A DNA stretch of 64,000 bases from Bradyrhizobium sp. CCBAU 53338 (GCF_015291665.1 NZ_CP030048.1:4340001-4404000), one strand, 5' to 3'. Shown: positions 25,195 to 34,099, numbered from the stretch's first letter. Translations and numbers: made by a program. The notes: generated by a model not told the origin, from the sequence alone.

Positions 25195-25419
25195 ATGGTC
25201 GTCGTCACAGATCCGTCGCGACGCAGATTTTGGAACGACTGGATGAAGGCGCGCCTGAAGCGCCATCGCGCCACCGACACCGCGCCGGAGCTTCAGATCG
25301 TGCGTCTCGCCGCCGACGGCGCCTGGCTGTCCTTCGTCATGACGGGACAGACCCGTATGAATGCGAACTTGCGCGCGGTGCATGATCGGCTGATCGCGCA
25401 GACCTATCGACGCGGTTAG
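25195..25419 (+). CDS. Small hypothetical protein
   Basis: 74 residues, MVVVTDPSRRRFWNDWMKAR and onward, rich in Arg/Ala, with a mixed helix/strand pattern and no signal or membrane segment. It begins 43 bp after the SMR gene and may be cotranscribed. The ribosome site is weak (GGGCGG). No family recognised. Confidence 0.45.
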   Translation: MVVVTDPSRRRFWNDWMKARLKRHRATDTAPELQIVRLAADGAWLSFVMTGQTRMNANLRAVHDRLIAQTYRRG

Positions 25420-25430
25420 TCAGGCGACTG

Positions 25431-25796
25431 TCAGTTCTGCACAGGCTTGGGCGTACGCGGCTTGGATTTCGCTGATTTACGCCCAGGCTTTGCCGCAGCA
25501 CCCGGCGGCGGGGTATCGACCGACACCAGATAGGCCGCGAGCGCCTTGGCGGTGTCGGGGCCGGCCGAATAATGGTCCTGGAGAAACCAGGACAGCGTCA
25601 GGCTGTAGCGCCCTTTTGCAAGCCCCCGCGGGCTGCGATGGCAGGTGGCGCAGCCGTCGGCGAAGAGCTTTTCGGGCGATTTGCCCGCGTCGAGATTTTG
25701 CGCGGAGGCGATCGGCGCCGCCAGCACCACAGCAATGGTCCCGAGAATCACCAGAGGCGCGATGACGTCGCGCCCCGGTCGAATGAGCGGTCTCAA
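25431..25796 (-). CDS. Exported monohaem cytochrome c-like protein
   Basis: 121 residues. A signal-like segment (IAPLVILGTIAVVLAAPIAS) is followed by one CATCH haem-binding motif in LFADGCATCHRSPRG. Then comes RYSLTLSWFLQDHYSAGPDT, found in short cytochromes of rhizobia, and a Lys/Pro-rich tail. There is no ATG in frame near the signal; the TTG at 25794-25796 with GGGGGA upstream is the most likely start. The redox partner is unknown. Confidence 0.72.
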   Translation of the reverse strand: MRPLIRPGRDVIAPLVILGTIAVVLAAPIASAQNLDAGKSPEKLFADGCATCHRSPRGLAKGRYSLTLSWFLQDHYSAGPDTAKALAAYLVSVDTPPPGAAAKPGRKSAKSKPRTPKPVQN

Positions 25797-25821
25797 TGTC
25801 GTCCCCCGGCCCGTCCTGCGA

Positions 25822-26001
25822 TCATGCCGCCAGCAACCGATCGAACTCCGGCGGCGCATAGGCCTTGCCGTCCTGATCCGTGATGACGACCTGCCAGCCC
25901 TCGCTTGCCCAAACCCTTGCTTTCGCCACGATGAGCAACCGGCTCTCGCGAGCGAAACTGTACTTCTCATTGTCGCGTTCTGCGATCATTTTGTAGGCCA
26001 A
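25822..26001 (-). CDS. Small hypothetical protein
   Basis: 59 residues beginning at a TTG (then AYKMIAERDNEKYSFARESR) or, if the ATG at 25989 is used, 55 residues. It has a compact alpha/beta pattern (RLLIVAKARVWASEGWQVVI, TDQDGKAYAPPEFD) with good codon use. GGGGA lies eight bases before the TTG. It sits upstream of, and in the same direction as, the cytochrome-like gene. Function unknown. Confidence 0.6.
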   Translation of the reverse strand: MAYKMIAERDNEKYSFARESRLLIVAKARVWASEGWQVVITDQDGKAYAPPEFDRLLAA

Positions 26002-26284
26002 TTCGCATCCCCTTGCGTCGCCCTGCACCCGTCCTCGTGGTGGCAGCGGGCTTTGGCGGCAATTCGCCGGGAGCATGGCAATTTGGTGCCGTCCGCGGCA
26101 GCATTGTGCACCGACGCCGGTCCTTTCGGAGCAAAGGGAGCCACGTCATACGCCGCATCTTGAATGTGATTCTGCTTGTCGGGATCTGGTTCGCTGCCTG
26201 ACCTAAGGCCGGACAGGGGCAGAGCCGTCAGCCGGGTTCCGGCCCATCGCCGCCGCGACGGAACCGATTGGACCCGGAATCCGC

Positions 26285-26563
26285 TCAGTGTACGCGGATC
26301 ACATGTGGCCGGCCGAGATCAATCAAACCCTGCACGGCCGACAGACGGTCGTCCAGGGCAGCAATGGTGAGCAACAAATTGTTGCGACGCTCGTCGAGCA
26401 TGCCCATCTCGGCGCCGGTGAGCTTCGTGCTCGCCCGTTCCTTGTGGATGCCGTCGAGGGATTTGCGCAAGCCTGCAATCAGGCCGGCCAGTTGCTTGGC
26501 CTCTTTGGTCATCGACCGCTTCGCGACATTTTGGCGGCGCGACTCCGCCTGGTTCTGTCTCAT
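26285..26563 (-). CDS. Small coiled-coil protein
   Basis: 92 residues, highly charged and helical (MTKEAKQLAGLIAGLRKSLD, then ERRNNLLLTIAALDDRLSAV), with no signal peptide. Three ATG codons lie in tandem (26561-26569). With GGGAGG adjacent, only the third gives a normal seven-base spacing, so 26563 is chosen. Function unknown. Confidence 0.65.
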   Translation of the reverse strand: MRQNQAESRRQNVAKRSMTKEAKQLAGLIAGLRKSLDGIHKERASTKLTGAEMGMLDERRNNLLLTIAALDDRLSAVQGLIDLGRPHVIRVH

Positions 26564-26697
26564 CATCATCCTCCCGTAGCCCCGCTGCCCCGGAGTGGAT
26601 GCTTACAGCTTTGAGTAGACATATTACGATCGATGAAATCTGCCGGCGAAGAACTTTCTCAAATTGTACGTGCACGGAACCCGCAGCACACCAGCAG

Positions 26698-26723
26698 AAA
26701 GCCCGGCGCAAGGGCCGGGCTTT
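26698..26723. terminator. Bidirectional hairpin terminator
   Basis: AAAGCCCGGC (26698-26707) pairs with GCCGGGCTTT (26714-26723). It follows the minus-strand SH3-protein gene by 13 bp and has short T tracts in both directions. Confidence 0.72.
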
Positions 26724-26735
26724 CGTTGGCAAATG

Positions 26736-27716
26736 CTAGTGCTTCTCGTGACCGCCGCCGGGGCCGCCACCGTGCGGAGCGGCATTGACGTGCGGCGCGC
26801 CACCGCCACCGCCCGGATGCGGCATCGCGGGGGCGGGCGCGGCCGCACGCGGTGCCGGCATCTGTGCATGCGCATTCATCGGCGGCCCATGGCTGACATT
26901 TGGCTGAGCCATGTGTGGCATCGCAGGCCGGGCAGCGGGCGCAGCGGACATCCGCGGCGCTTCATGTGCACGGGCCATCGGTTGCGCCCGCACAGCGGTC
27001 CGGGCAGCGTTCGGCTCGTGCATCATGCGCGCCTGCGCATCACGGGGGTTGCGCACCTGCACCGCAGCGCGCTCATGCGCGATGCGCTCGCTCCGCCCGG
27101 CGCCGGCACGGTCGGCTGTCACGGCAGCATCGCGCTTCGTGATCGCAGCGTCGTGCCGTGCCGTTGCAGCATCACGCCCGGAGATCGCCGCGGCGCCGTT
27201 GACATGGCCCTTGCCGTGGATGCCTTCCCGTCCCAGCGCGACCGCAGCGTCACGCGTTGCCGCGCGGCCGATACGCGCGGCGCGCGGATCGATCGTCATC
27301 CGCGTCGCGAAACGCTCATGCGAGGTCCAGTAACTATTCCAGTAGGCGTGACGGCGATACCAGGGACGTCCCTCGTAATAGCTCGACCAGTACGAGCTCA
27401 GCACGAACGGAACGACGGGTACGTCGACCTCGTCGACATAATCAGGCAGATAGACGTAGTGATTGCGGTAGAGATATTCGAGATATTGCGACGACACCCA
27501 GCCGCGGTCGTCGGAGAAGCTCACGTCACACCAGGCATTGCCGCGCAGGCAACCATGGATGTTGACGCGGGCGCCCTCGGGGACCCGATCGACCAGGGGA
27601 AAGCCCGCCCCGGGACCGGCGCGCAGGCCGGTGGAGACGGTGACGACACCGGGCGCGGCCAGTGCAGCCGTCGGTGCAAGCAGCAATGCTGCAACTAAAG
27701 CGGTTCTCAGTCTCAT
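26736..27716 (-). CDS. Exported SH3-domain protein with low-complexity tail
   Basis: 326 residues with a signal peptide (MRLRTALVAALLLAPTAALA). A bacterial SH3 domain follows at about 22-85 (TVSTGLRAGPGAGFPLVDRV, GWVSSQYLEY). Then come a Tyr/Trp-rich stretch and a long Ala/Arg/His/Met/Pro/Gly-rich tail with recurring RDAA and MPHP-like words, ending in GGG and EKH. Such SH3b domains often bind peptidoglycan or mediate periplasmic contacts. The low-complexity half gives no functional clue. A hairpin terminator lies 13 bp after the stop. Confidence 0.78.
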   Translation of the reverse strand: MRLRTALVAALLLAPTAALAAPGVVTVSTGLRAGPGAGFPLVDRVPEGARVNIHGCLRGNAWCDVSFSDDRGWVSSQYLEYLYRNHYVYLPDYVDEVDVPVVPFVLSSYWSSYYEGRPWYRRHAYWNSYWTSHERFATRMTIDPRAARIGRAATRDAAVALGREGIHGKGHVNGAAAISGRDAATARHDAAITKRDAAVTADRAGAGRSERIAHERAAVQVRNPRDAQARMMHEPNAARTAVRAQPMARAHEAPRMSAAPAARPAMPHMAQPNVSHGPPMNAHAQMPAPRAAAPAPAMPHPGGGGGAPHVNAAPHGGGPGGGHEKH

Positions 27717-27856
27717 GGCGTAATCCTCCTTTGAAAGGCGGAACGCGCGAGCAGATTAAAGCGTTCCGCTCGCGATCGCCGCATCAGCCAAAAGATTGAG
27801 ATGCACGCCGTGCACAGAGTTCGATATTCATCCGCCGTTCATCGGCGGAGTACGCG

Positions 27857-29779
27857 TCAGTTCACCTGCAGCATGAAGCCGTCGAAGTATGCCGCGAGCC
27901 CCGCAAAATCATGAAGCGGCAGCACCTGCGCGACGTATTGATCGGGCCGCACCACGACCATGCAGCCGGTCGTCCGATCGATCCCGCGCATCCCGAAAAC
28001 GTCGTGGCCGCCCTTGAGGTCCGGACAGAACATCTTTTCGTAATCGAGCAAACCGTAGCGTCCTTTGCGCGGCAGCAGCGGCGCGGGCATCGCCTCGATC
28101 GCGAGTTCGCGATGGTCCTGCTGGAATACGGCACGCAGATCGATCACGGAATCGATGTCGGCGCCGGGGGGGGTGTAGCGCCTGAGCGGGGATTTCCTGG
28201 CTTCGGCGAGGAAGTTGCACAGCGCGCGAATGGCCGAACTCGACGCTGCGGGATTCTCAGCGGGGGAAAATGCATAGATCCGGAAGCGTCCGTCAGCTTG
28301 CGCCGCGTGGCCGAGATGCATCGGCCTGGCATCTCCAAGCCGGATGGCAGGCGCGGAATGGAAACGCTTGCCGATGACGAAGCCTTGCGCGAGATGCTGA
28401 TGCGAAGCTGCGCCGGTGAGGATCGACGGCGTGTAATGCGTCGCGGTGCCCGCGGTGTAGCGGCCATGCCTGACGAAATAGTCCTGCGTCTTCGCTGCGT
28501 CGGCGCCGCCGGCCTTGGCCGCGGAAGCGAGAATGCCCGCCCATTCGCGATCGAAATCGATGAGCTCCTTGGCCACCGCTTGCCGCTCCGCCGAATAGGA
28601 ATGCAGCAGGCGTGGGGCGCACCGCTTGCGGAGAACGGCGGCGAGCTTCCAGCCGAGATTGAAGGCGTCCTGCATCGAGACGTTCATGCCCTGCCCGGCC
28701 TTCGGGCTGTGGGTGTGGCAGGCATCGCCGGCGATGAAGATGCGCGGCAGACGCGAAGCGATCTCGGTCTCCGGCACGTCGTCGAACTTGTCGGTCAGGC
28801 GCTGTCCGATCTCGTAGACCGACCACCAGGCGATCTCCTTCACCTCGAGCGTATGCGGTTGCAGAATCCGCTGCGCTTTCGCAATCACGTCGTCGGCCGT
28901 GATGTTGCGGTTGGCGACGCGCTCGCCGACATCGAGCTTTGCCAGTTCGACATAGAGGCGGACCATGTAGCCGCCCTCGCGTGGGATGATGAGAAGACTG
29001 CCGTCCTTCGCCGACTGGATGAGGGACTTGAAACGGATGTCAGGAAAATCGGTCACCGCCAGCACGTCCATCACGCCCCAGGCGTGGTTAGCGGAATCGC
29101 CATGAAGTTCGCGGCCGATCGATTTGCGCACCGTGCTTCGCGCACCGTCGCAACCGACGACGTAACGCGCCTTGATGGTCTCGACCTTGCCCTCGTCAGC
29201 ACCGTCGACGCGGTCGATGCGCACCGTCACGGCGTGATCGGCAGGCCCCGCGGCCGGATCGATCTGCAGGTCGAGCAGACGTCTTCCGTAATACGGCTCG
29301 AGCTTGGCCGGTGATTTACGCATGACGTCGAGGAAACCGTCGTGGATGCGCGCTTGGTTGAGGATGACGTGCGGGAATTCCGACAGACCGTCCTCGACAT
29401 CCTGAACCCGGCCGCTGCGGATGATCTTATCCGGCGCCCGCTCGTCCGGCTTCCAGAACGTTGTCTCGTTGACCCAATAGGCTTCCTTCAACACGCGCTC
29501 GCTGAAGCCGTAGGCGTGGAACATTTCCATGGTGCGGCAGGCAATGCCGTCAGCCTGGCCGACCGTAAGCCGGCCCGGCTTCTGCTCGACAATGCAGGTC
29601 TTGATGTCACCGAATTGCGCGAGCTGGGCCGCGAGCGTCAGGCCGGCAGGGCCGCAGCCGACGATGAGGACATCGACCTCGCCGGGCACTGCGCCAACGG
29701 CGCCCGGAGCCTGAATGCGCTCGGCGGGATCGGCGATCTCAGGATCGCCCGGCTGGAATCCATTGAGATGGAATTGCAT
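27857..29779 (-). CDS. FAD-dependent aromatic hydroxylase (phenol 2-monooxygenase/3-hydroxybenzoate 4-monooxygenase family)
   Basis: 640 residues, PHBH-type flavoprotein. The Rossmann FAD motif VDVLIVGCGPAGLTLAAQLA is near residue 36. VVGCDGARSTVRKSIGRELH (DG motif) and FIAGDACHTHSPKAGQGMNV (GD motif, near residue 345) are intact. A C-terminal thioredoxin-like dimerisation domain as in phenol hydroxylase ends the chain. It would add oxygen to a phenolic substrate using NAD(P)H. GGGAGAGG precedes the ATG at 29779. The divergent MarR gene with a palindrome between suggests repression relieved by an aromatic compound. The precise substrate cannot be read from sequence. Confidence 0.88.
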   Translation of the reverse strand: MQFHLNGFQPGDPEIADPAERIQAPGAVGAVPGEVDVLIVGCGPAGLTLAAQLAQFGDIKTCIVEQKPGRLTVGQADGIACRTMEMFHAYGFSERVLKEAYWVNETTFWKPDERAPDKIIRSGRVQDVEDGLSEFPHVILNQARIHDGFLDVMRKSPAKLEPYYGRRLLDLQIDPAAGPADHAVTVRIDRVDGADEGKVETIKARYVVGCDGARSTVRKSIGRELHGDSANHAWGVMDVLAVTDFPDIRFKSLIQSAKDGSLLIIPREGGYMVRLYVELAKLDVGERVANRNITADDVIAKAQRILQPHTLEVKEIAWWSVYEIGQRLTDKFDDVPETEIASRLPRIFIAGDACHTHSPKAGQGMNVSMQDAFNLGWKLAAVLRKRCAPRLLHSYSAERQAVAKELIDFDREWAGILASAAKAGGADAAKTQDYFVRHGRYTAGTATHYTPSILTGAASHQHLAQGFVIGKRFHSAPAIRLGDARPMHLGHAAQADGRFRIYAFSPAENPAASSSAIRALCNFLAEARKSPLRRYTPPGADIDSVIDLRAVFQQDHRELAIEAMPAPLLPRKGRYGLLDYEKMFCPDLKGGHDVFGMRGIDRTTGCMVVVRPDQYVAQVLPLHDFAGLAAYFDGFMLQVN

Positions 29780-29821
29780 GAGCACCTCTCCCGGGAAACG
29801 TTCTGTTTGGATATTGCTCAG

Positions 29822-29840
29822 TATGCTGACTATCAGTATA
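29822..29840. promoter_or_regulatory. MarR-type operator between monooxygenase and MarR genes
   Basis: Imperfect palindrome TATGCTGA-CTA-TCAGTATA with one mismatched pair, centred in the 105 bp between the divergent starts. It overlaps the AT-rich region where both promoters should lie, fitting a repressor that controls the hydroxylase and itself. Confidence 0.65.
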
Positions 29841-29884
29841 CTTGTCAATCATCCCCTCCGTCCCCGCATCTCGAGGAGAATTCG

Positions 29885-30349
29885 GTGAGCGAACCCAACG
29901 ACATGCCAGGCCACTTGGCGCGCCGGTTCCAGCAGATCGCCGTGGCCGTGTTTCTGGCCGAAGTGGAAGAGGCCGGCTTCGACCTCACCCCGGTGCAATA
30001 TGCGGCGCTTGCGACCATCAAGGCCAATCCGGGCCTCGACCAGGTCACGCTCGCCGGCCTGATCGCCTATGACCGCACCACCATCACCGGTGTGGTCGAT
30101 CGGCTGGTGCAGAAGGGCCTTGCCGAGCGCCGCGCCAGTTCGCGCGACCGCCGCGCCCGCGAGCTCGAGATCACCGACGAGGGCCGCCGTACGCTGCGCA
30201 AGATCACACCGGCCGTCGAATCCGCGCAAGCGATCATGCTGCGCGGTCTCAGCGCCAAGGAGGGCGAGGAGCTGATGCGGCTGCTGCGCAAGGCCATCGC
30301 CGCCGGCAACGAGCTCAGCCGTGCGCCCTTGCGCGAGGCGCAGGCCTGA
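29885..30349 (+). CDS. MarR-family transcriptional regulator
   Basis: 154 residues, winged helix-turn-helix. It has GFDLTPVQYAALATIKANPG, then VTLAGLIAYDRTTITGVVDR (recognition helix) and LVQKGLAERRASSRDRRARE (wing), and C-terminal dimerisation helices. The GTG at 29885 follows GAGGAGA and gives the normal family length. It is divergent from the aromatic hydroxylase gene and probably represses it through the palindrome at 29822-29840. Confidence 0.9.
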   Translation: MSEPNDMPGHLARRFQQIAVAVFLAEVEEAGFDLTPVQYAALATIKANPGLDQVTLAGLIAYDRTTITGVVDRLVQKGLAERRASSRDRRARELEITDEGRRTLRKITPAVESAQAIMLRGLSAKEGEELMRLLRKAIAAGNELSRAPLREAQA

Positions 30350-30431
30350 GCGGCATTCTGCACGTATTTGTCGCAGTGCTGCGAAACCTGGAACTAACCT
30401 TCGGCTGTTACGGTCGGCGTCAATTCCGCGC

Positions 30432-30447
30432 TTAACGCGCAATTAAC
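30432..30447 (+). promoter_or_regulatory. CtrA-type box upstream of the COG4315 gene
   Basis: TTAA (30432-30435), seven bases, TTAAC (30443-30447): an exact match to the alphaproteobacterial CtrA consensus TTAA-N7-TTAAC. It ends 21 bp before the ATG, so it probably overlaps or follows the promoter, where binding would repress. Confidence 0.6.
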
Positions 30448-30468
30448 TTTGCCGGTTTGGAGTTTCGG

Positions 30469-30903
30469 ATGTTCAGGTTCGTTGTTGCGACCGCAGTCAT
30501 CGTACTGTCCGCCGGCCATGCGCTCGCGAACGGCCACGGCGGCGGTGAAGCCCCTCCTCCGCCGAAGCCCGACGCGACGATCGCGCCCGCGAAGGTGATC
30601 CTGACCAAGCAGGGTCCCAAGCTCGTCGATCTCAAGGGGATGACGCTCTACACTTACGAGCGCGATACCACCGGCAAGACGTCGAACTGCAACGGCAAGT
30701 GCACCCAGAGCTGGGTGCCGCTCGCCGCAACCGCCGAAGCCAAGGCCATCGGCGACTTCACCGTGATCGACCGCGAAGACGGCAGCAAGATGTGGGCGTA
30801 TCGCTATCGCCCGCTCTACACCTCGCCGGCCGACAAGGCGCCGGGCGATGCCAACGGCAACGCCACGACGCTGCAATGGCGCATCGCGCGGCCTGAAAAT
30901 TGA
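30469..30903 (+). CDS. COG4315-type exported protein with YxxxxD repeats
   Basis: 144 residues with a signal peptide (MFRFVVATAVIVLSAGHALA). The family repeat appears as GMTLYTYERDTTGKTSNCNG, then CTQSWVPLAA (the paired Cys of the family), with a second DRED-GSKMWAYRYRPLY unit. It belongs to the predicted secreted/lipoprotein group with a conserved Yx(F/W/Y)xxD motif; function unknown. GGAG seven bases before the ATG at 30469 decides the start over the TTG at 30457. A CtrA-type box lies directly upstream. Confidence 0.85.
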   Translation: MFRFVVATAVIVLSAGHALANGHGGGEAPPPPKPDATIAPAKVILTKQGPKLVDLKGMTLYTYERDTTGKTSNCNGKCTQSWVPLAATAEAKAIGDFTVIDREDGSKMWAYRYRPLYTSPADKAPGDANGNATTLQWRIARPEN

Positions 30904-30909
30904 GCTCTG

Positions 30910-31071
30910 CTAGCGCGCCAGGTCAGTCGGGACCGGCTTCCAGACCGGTATCTTCGCGCTCGGCTGAAGCGGTTTGACTTCCGCGTTCACCACCACCGGT
31001 CCGGTCAAGAACCAGACCGCTGCCACGGCCGTGATCGCCACCGCTACGCCAAAAGCCGCAAACCCCTTCAT
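30910..31071 (-). CDS. Small membrane-anchored protein
   Basis: 53 residues. A hydrophobic N-terminal segment (MKGFAAFGVAVAITAVAAVW) is followed by a short periplasmic tail, EVKPLQPSAKIPVWKPVPTD. GGACGGAAAG precedes the ATG at 31071. It lies 26 bp after the larger membrane-protein gene on the same strand and may be cotranscribed. Function unknown. Confidence 0.6.
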   Translation of the reverse strand: MKGFAAFGVAVAITAVAAVWFLTGPVVVNAEVKPLQPSAKIPVWKPVPTDLAR

Positions 31072-31097
31072 CTTTCCGTCCCTTCCGTCTCTGGCAC

Positions 31098-32078
31098 TCA
31101 GTTGCTGAGAACGACGCCGTGCTGATGGCGCGACGGATGATCGGCGCCGACCAGCGAGTCCGGATCGGCAACGATCACCACCTCCGGCAAAGGCACCGGC
31201 TCGAGGCCGGCGAAGCGGCGATACAGCGCGCCCATGATGGCCCCGCAGAAGGCTGCCGGCACCAGCAGGGCAGCGAAGACCGGCACGACCAGCACCAGCA
31301 ACAGCGCGCAGCCGAATGCCGCCGCGCCTCCGATCGCCGCGTATTGCCACGCGCTGCGGCGGCTCATCGCGCGCGCGATGTGGTGCACGCAGAGCATGAA
31401 GATGCACGACGGAATAACCGAAATCACTATCATGACCATGAAGGTCTGCGCCGGGATCACGGCCGCGAAGATATGGGCGGTGCTCTTGTCCGCGAAACCG
31501 TTCATCAGGAGCGGCATCAGCGTATAGGGCAGAAGCGTTGCAAGCACGGTCGGCATCAGGGCGGCAATCGCAATCCCCGCGACCGACGTGCGGACGCGCA
31601 CCGGTCCGTCGAAGACCCTTGGCGGAGCCGCCGGCGTGCCGGCGGCGGCCGCACCGGTGGCACCCAAAACCGGGCTCAGGCCGGCGAACTGGCCATAGAG
31701 GAAGCCGCCGAACATTCCCGCGATTGTCGGCAACAGACCGATCGTCACCACCGCCCCGTCGCCGGGCGCGGCCAGCTGGATGTGGTTGCGGACCGCGATG
31801 CCGTAGCTTGCGGCGGCCACGATGCCGCCCATCAGGCCATAGGCGAGACGGCTCGATATCGTCCACTGCCGCAGCACGATGTGCCCGGCGAACAGAAAGG
31901 CTGCATTGATCGCCATGCGGCCCGCGAAGAACGCCAGGATCTGGTCCGGCGCAGGCACGCCAGCGGGATCGGTCACCTGCCCGCCCGCGATGGCGAAGGC
32001 CATCAGCACGGCTTCGACGATGGCCAGCGGTATCAGCGCGGCGAACAGCGCGCGCGGCGAGTTCTTGACGACATGCAT
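31098..32078 (-). CDS. Multi-pass membrane protein, unknown
   Basis: 326 residues with about eight hydrophobic helices, e.g. ALFAALIPLAIVEAVLMAFA at the N-terminus, LLPTIAGMFGGFLYGQFAGL, FMVMIVISVIPSCIFMLCVH and GGAAAFGCALLLVLVVPVF. The C-terminal ~35 residues are polar, with VVIVADPDSLVGADHPSRHQ. No transporter or enzyme signature is recognisable. The ATG at 32078 (MHVVKNSPRALF) is preferred because upstream codons are not membrane-protein-like. Confidence 0.72.
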   Translation of the reverse strand: MHVVKNSPRALFAALIPLAIVEAVLMAFAIAGGQVTDPAGVPAPDQILAFFAGRMAINAAFLFAGHIVLRQWTISSRLAYGLMGGIVAAASYGIAVRNHIQLAAPGDGAVVTIGLLPTIAGMFGGFLYGQFAGLSPVLGATGAAAAGTPAAPPRVFDGPVRVRTSVAGIAIAALMPTVLATLLPYTLMPLLMNGFADKSTAHIFAAVIPAQTFMVMIVISVIPSCIFMLCVHHIARAMSRRSAWQYAAIGGAAAFGCALLLVLVVPVFAALLVPAAFCGAIMGALYRRFAGLEPVPLPEVVIVADPDSLVGADHPSRHQHGVVLSN

Positions 32079-32162
32079 GCGAGCAACCCCTTGCTCGCTG
32101 CACGCTAGACGCGAAGCGTTACGGCCTGCGCAAGACAATGCCTAAAATTGTCGGCAAGCACG

Positions 32163-32816
32163 TCACCCGCGCCAGTTGGGTCCCGTCTCGATCTGCGCGC
32201 TCTGGCCCGGCGGCAGCACCACGACGGTCGCGTCGAGCTTCACGCGATCGAACAGATCGATCACGTCCTCGTTGCGCATCCGGATGCAACCCGACGAGAT
32301 TGCCTGCCCGATATATTCCGGCTGGTTGGTGCCATGGATGCGGTAGAGCGTGTCCTTGTTGCCGACATAGAGATAGATGCCGCGTGCGCCCAGCGGATTG
32401 GCCGGACCACCGGGAACGCGCGCCGGATACGGCCCGAGCCGCGCCTGGATTTCCGGCGTCGGCACCCAGTCCGGCCATTCGGCAAGGCGTCCAACGCGCG
32501 CAACGCCCGAGAAGGCCATCGCCTCCTCGCCGACCGCCACGCCATAGCGGATCGCCTTGCCGTCGGGCAGAACGTAGTAGAGGTAGCGCGCATCGGTATC
32601 GACCAGGATCGTGCCCGGCTGCTCCTTGCGCGGATAATCGACGATGTGACGGAGATATTGCTCGGGCACGCTCGCCTGCGCGTAAGGCGCGTGCGCGAGC
32701 AACTGCCGGTCGCGCGGCGTCATGCTCGCGTCCGTCGACGGCGAGAGTGTCGTCTGCATGCAGCCGCCAAGCGGCAGCAAGGCAACGACGAACCAAGCGA
32801 GTCTAGATTTTGGCAC
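32163..32816 (-). CDS. L,D-transpeptidase (YkuD) lipoprotein
   Basis: 217 residues. A GTG start and lipobox LLPLGGC place a lipidated Cys at residue 19. The YkuD catalytic domain has IHGTNQPEYIGQAISSGCIR, with the invariant His and the nucleophile Cys in SSGCIRM. It forms meso-DAP cross-links in peptidoglycan or attaches proteins to it, in the periplasm. GGGGGG lies before the GTG at 32816. A distinct L,D-transpeptidase-like protein is at 44561-45583. Confidence 0.9.
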   Translation of the reverse strand: MPKSRLAWFVVALLPLGGCMQTTLSPSTDASMTPRDRQLLAHAPYAQASVPEQYLRHIVDYPRKEQPGTILVDTDARYLYYVLPDGKAIRYGVAVGEEAMAFSGVARVGRLAEWPDWVPTPEIQARLGPYPARVPGGPANPLGARGIYLYVGNKDTLYRIHGTNQPEYIGQAISSGCIRMRNEDVIDLFDRVKLDATVVVLPPGQSAQIETGPNWRG

Positions 32817-33100
32817 CACCGGCCCCCCGATAGCGGATAGCAGCGCCCCCAGCAGAGCGAGATGCTGCCCAAATCGTGCTGAAAACAAGGCAACGCGGAA
32901 CACGTGACCGTGTCCGGCCGGTCCGGTTCCATCACCACATCTGGCGGAAGACGGCCGCGATGTCTCCATCGCCTCGCCTTGCTTTGGTCAAACGCGGCTG
33001 GACTCGTGCGCCATCGGGCCAGCCTCGTCGGATGTGGATGGGCTCACGCAACGGATCGGCTCGCGCCAATGCGAACGACCAAGGGGTCAAAGGAGCTGCG

Positions 33101-34099
33101 ATGCTCGCGACGTTGAACAGCCGGCAAATCGTTGATGAGATCGTGAAGGACACGGTCAAGGACAATGACCCGCATGACGCGGTGCAGATTTCAACCGACG
33201 TGATCAGGGCATCGCGCACCGGCAGCGAGGCGCCAACGCTGGCACCGGAGTTCACGGCTCGCCCCGAGCCGAAATTCGGGCCCGAGCCCAAAGTGACGAT
33301 GGAGCCGAAGCTCAGCCCCGCGCCGGAGCCGCAAGCAGTTGTGCCCTCGGTCGACACTGCCGTGCGCATGACCGCGAGCGATGATCACATCAGGCCGAAG
33401 CGATCGGCCGCCGGCAGGTGGCTGCGCGGCGCCTTCGTGACGTTCGTGTTCGCGGGCGGCAGCGCTGCTGCCACGGTCGCCTGGGAGAAGCACGGCGACA
33501 CCGCGACCAGGATGCTCGCCGAATGGACACCGGCACTGGCGTCGCTGCTGCCCTCGCCATCGCAGACGACACCGGTCGCGGCCGCACAGGCCGCGCCGCC
33601 GGCTGCGCCGGATCAGACCGTCGATCAAGCTTCAACGCCGCCCGCGACGACGCCGGTTGCGACGGACGCAGCCGCGCCAGCAGCAACGCAAGCCGATGCC
33701 GCGCCATCGGTGGAATCGATGACGCGCGACATGGCCGCGATGGCGCAGCAGATCGAGCAGCTCAAGGCGAACATCGCCGAGTTGAAGGCCGGTCAGGAGC
33801 AGATGGCGCGGGAGATGGCAAAGCCCCCTGCGCCAAAGCCGGTGGCTGAAGCGCGACCGCCGGTCAATCCGCCCACGCGTGTATCTGCACTGCCGCAGCG
33901 ACCTCCGGCGCCCAAGCAGCCGGTTCGCAAACCGAAACCGGTCGTGTCGCACACCTATATGCCGGCCTACTCGCCGCCGCCCGCACCTCCGCCGCCGCCT
34001 TCGCAGGCTGCCGCTGTCCCACCGCCACCGGTCGCAACGACGCAAGCCGTTGCCGACGATGACGGACCCGTCGTGCGTCCGCCAATGCCGGTGCATTAG
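33101..34099 (+). CDS. Single-pass membrane protein with coiled coil
   Basis: 332 residues. The cytoplasmic N-terminal part starts MLATLNSRQIVDEIVKDTVK. A Pro/Glu-rich stretch follows, then a TM near 106-126 (GAFVTFVFAGGSAAATVAWE), an Ala/Pro/Thr linker, a coiled coil (MAAMAQQIEQLKANIAELKA) and a Pro-rich C-terminus with PPPP blocks. It has the same layout as the protein at 14250-15356. AGGAG six bases before the ATG at 33101 decides the start; the upstream frame to 32876 is not protein-like. A terminator follows at 34205-34239. Confidence 0.75.
   Translation: MLATLNSRQIVDEIVKDTVKDNDPHDAVQISTDVIRASRTGSEAPTLAPEFTARPEPKFGPEPKVTMEPKLSPAPEPQAVVPSVDTAVRMTASDDHIRPKRSAAGRWLRGAFVTFVFAGGSAAATVAWEKHGDTATRMLAEWTPALASLLPSPSQTTPVAAAQAAPPAAPDQTVDQASTPPATTPVATDAAAPAATQADAAPSVESMTRDMAAMAQQIEQLKANIAELKAGQEQMAREMAKPPAPKPVAEARPPVNPPTRVSALPQRPPAPKQPVRKPKPVVSHTYMPAYSPPPAPPPPPSQAAAVPPPPVATTQAVADDDGPVVRPPMPVH

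Noticed and set aside
26144..26201. Short hydrophobic peptide frame ending ILLVGIWFAA
   Set aside because: It has no proper start codon at the hydrophobic part and is too short to support.
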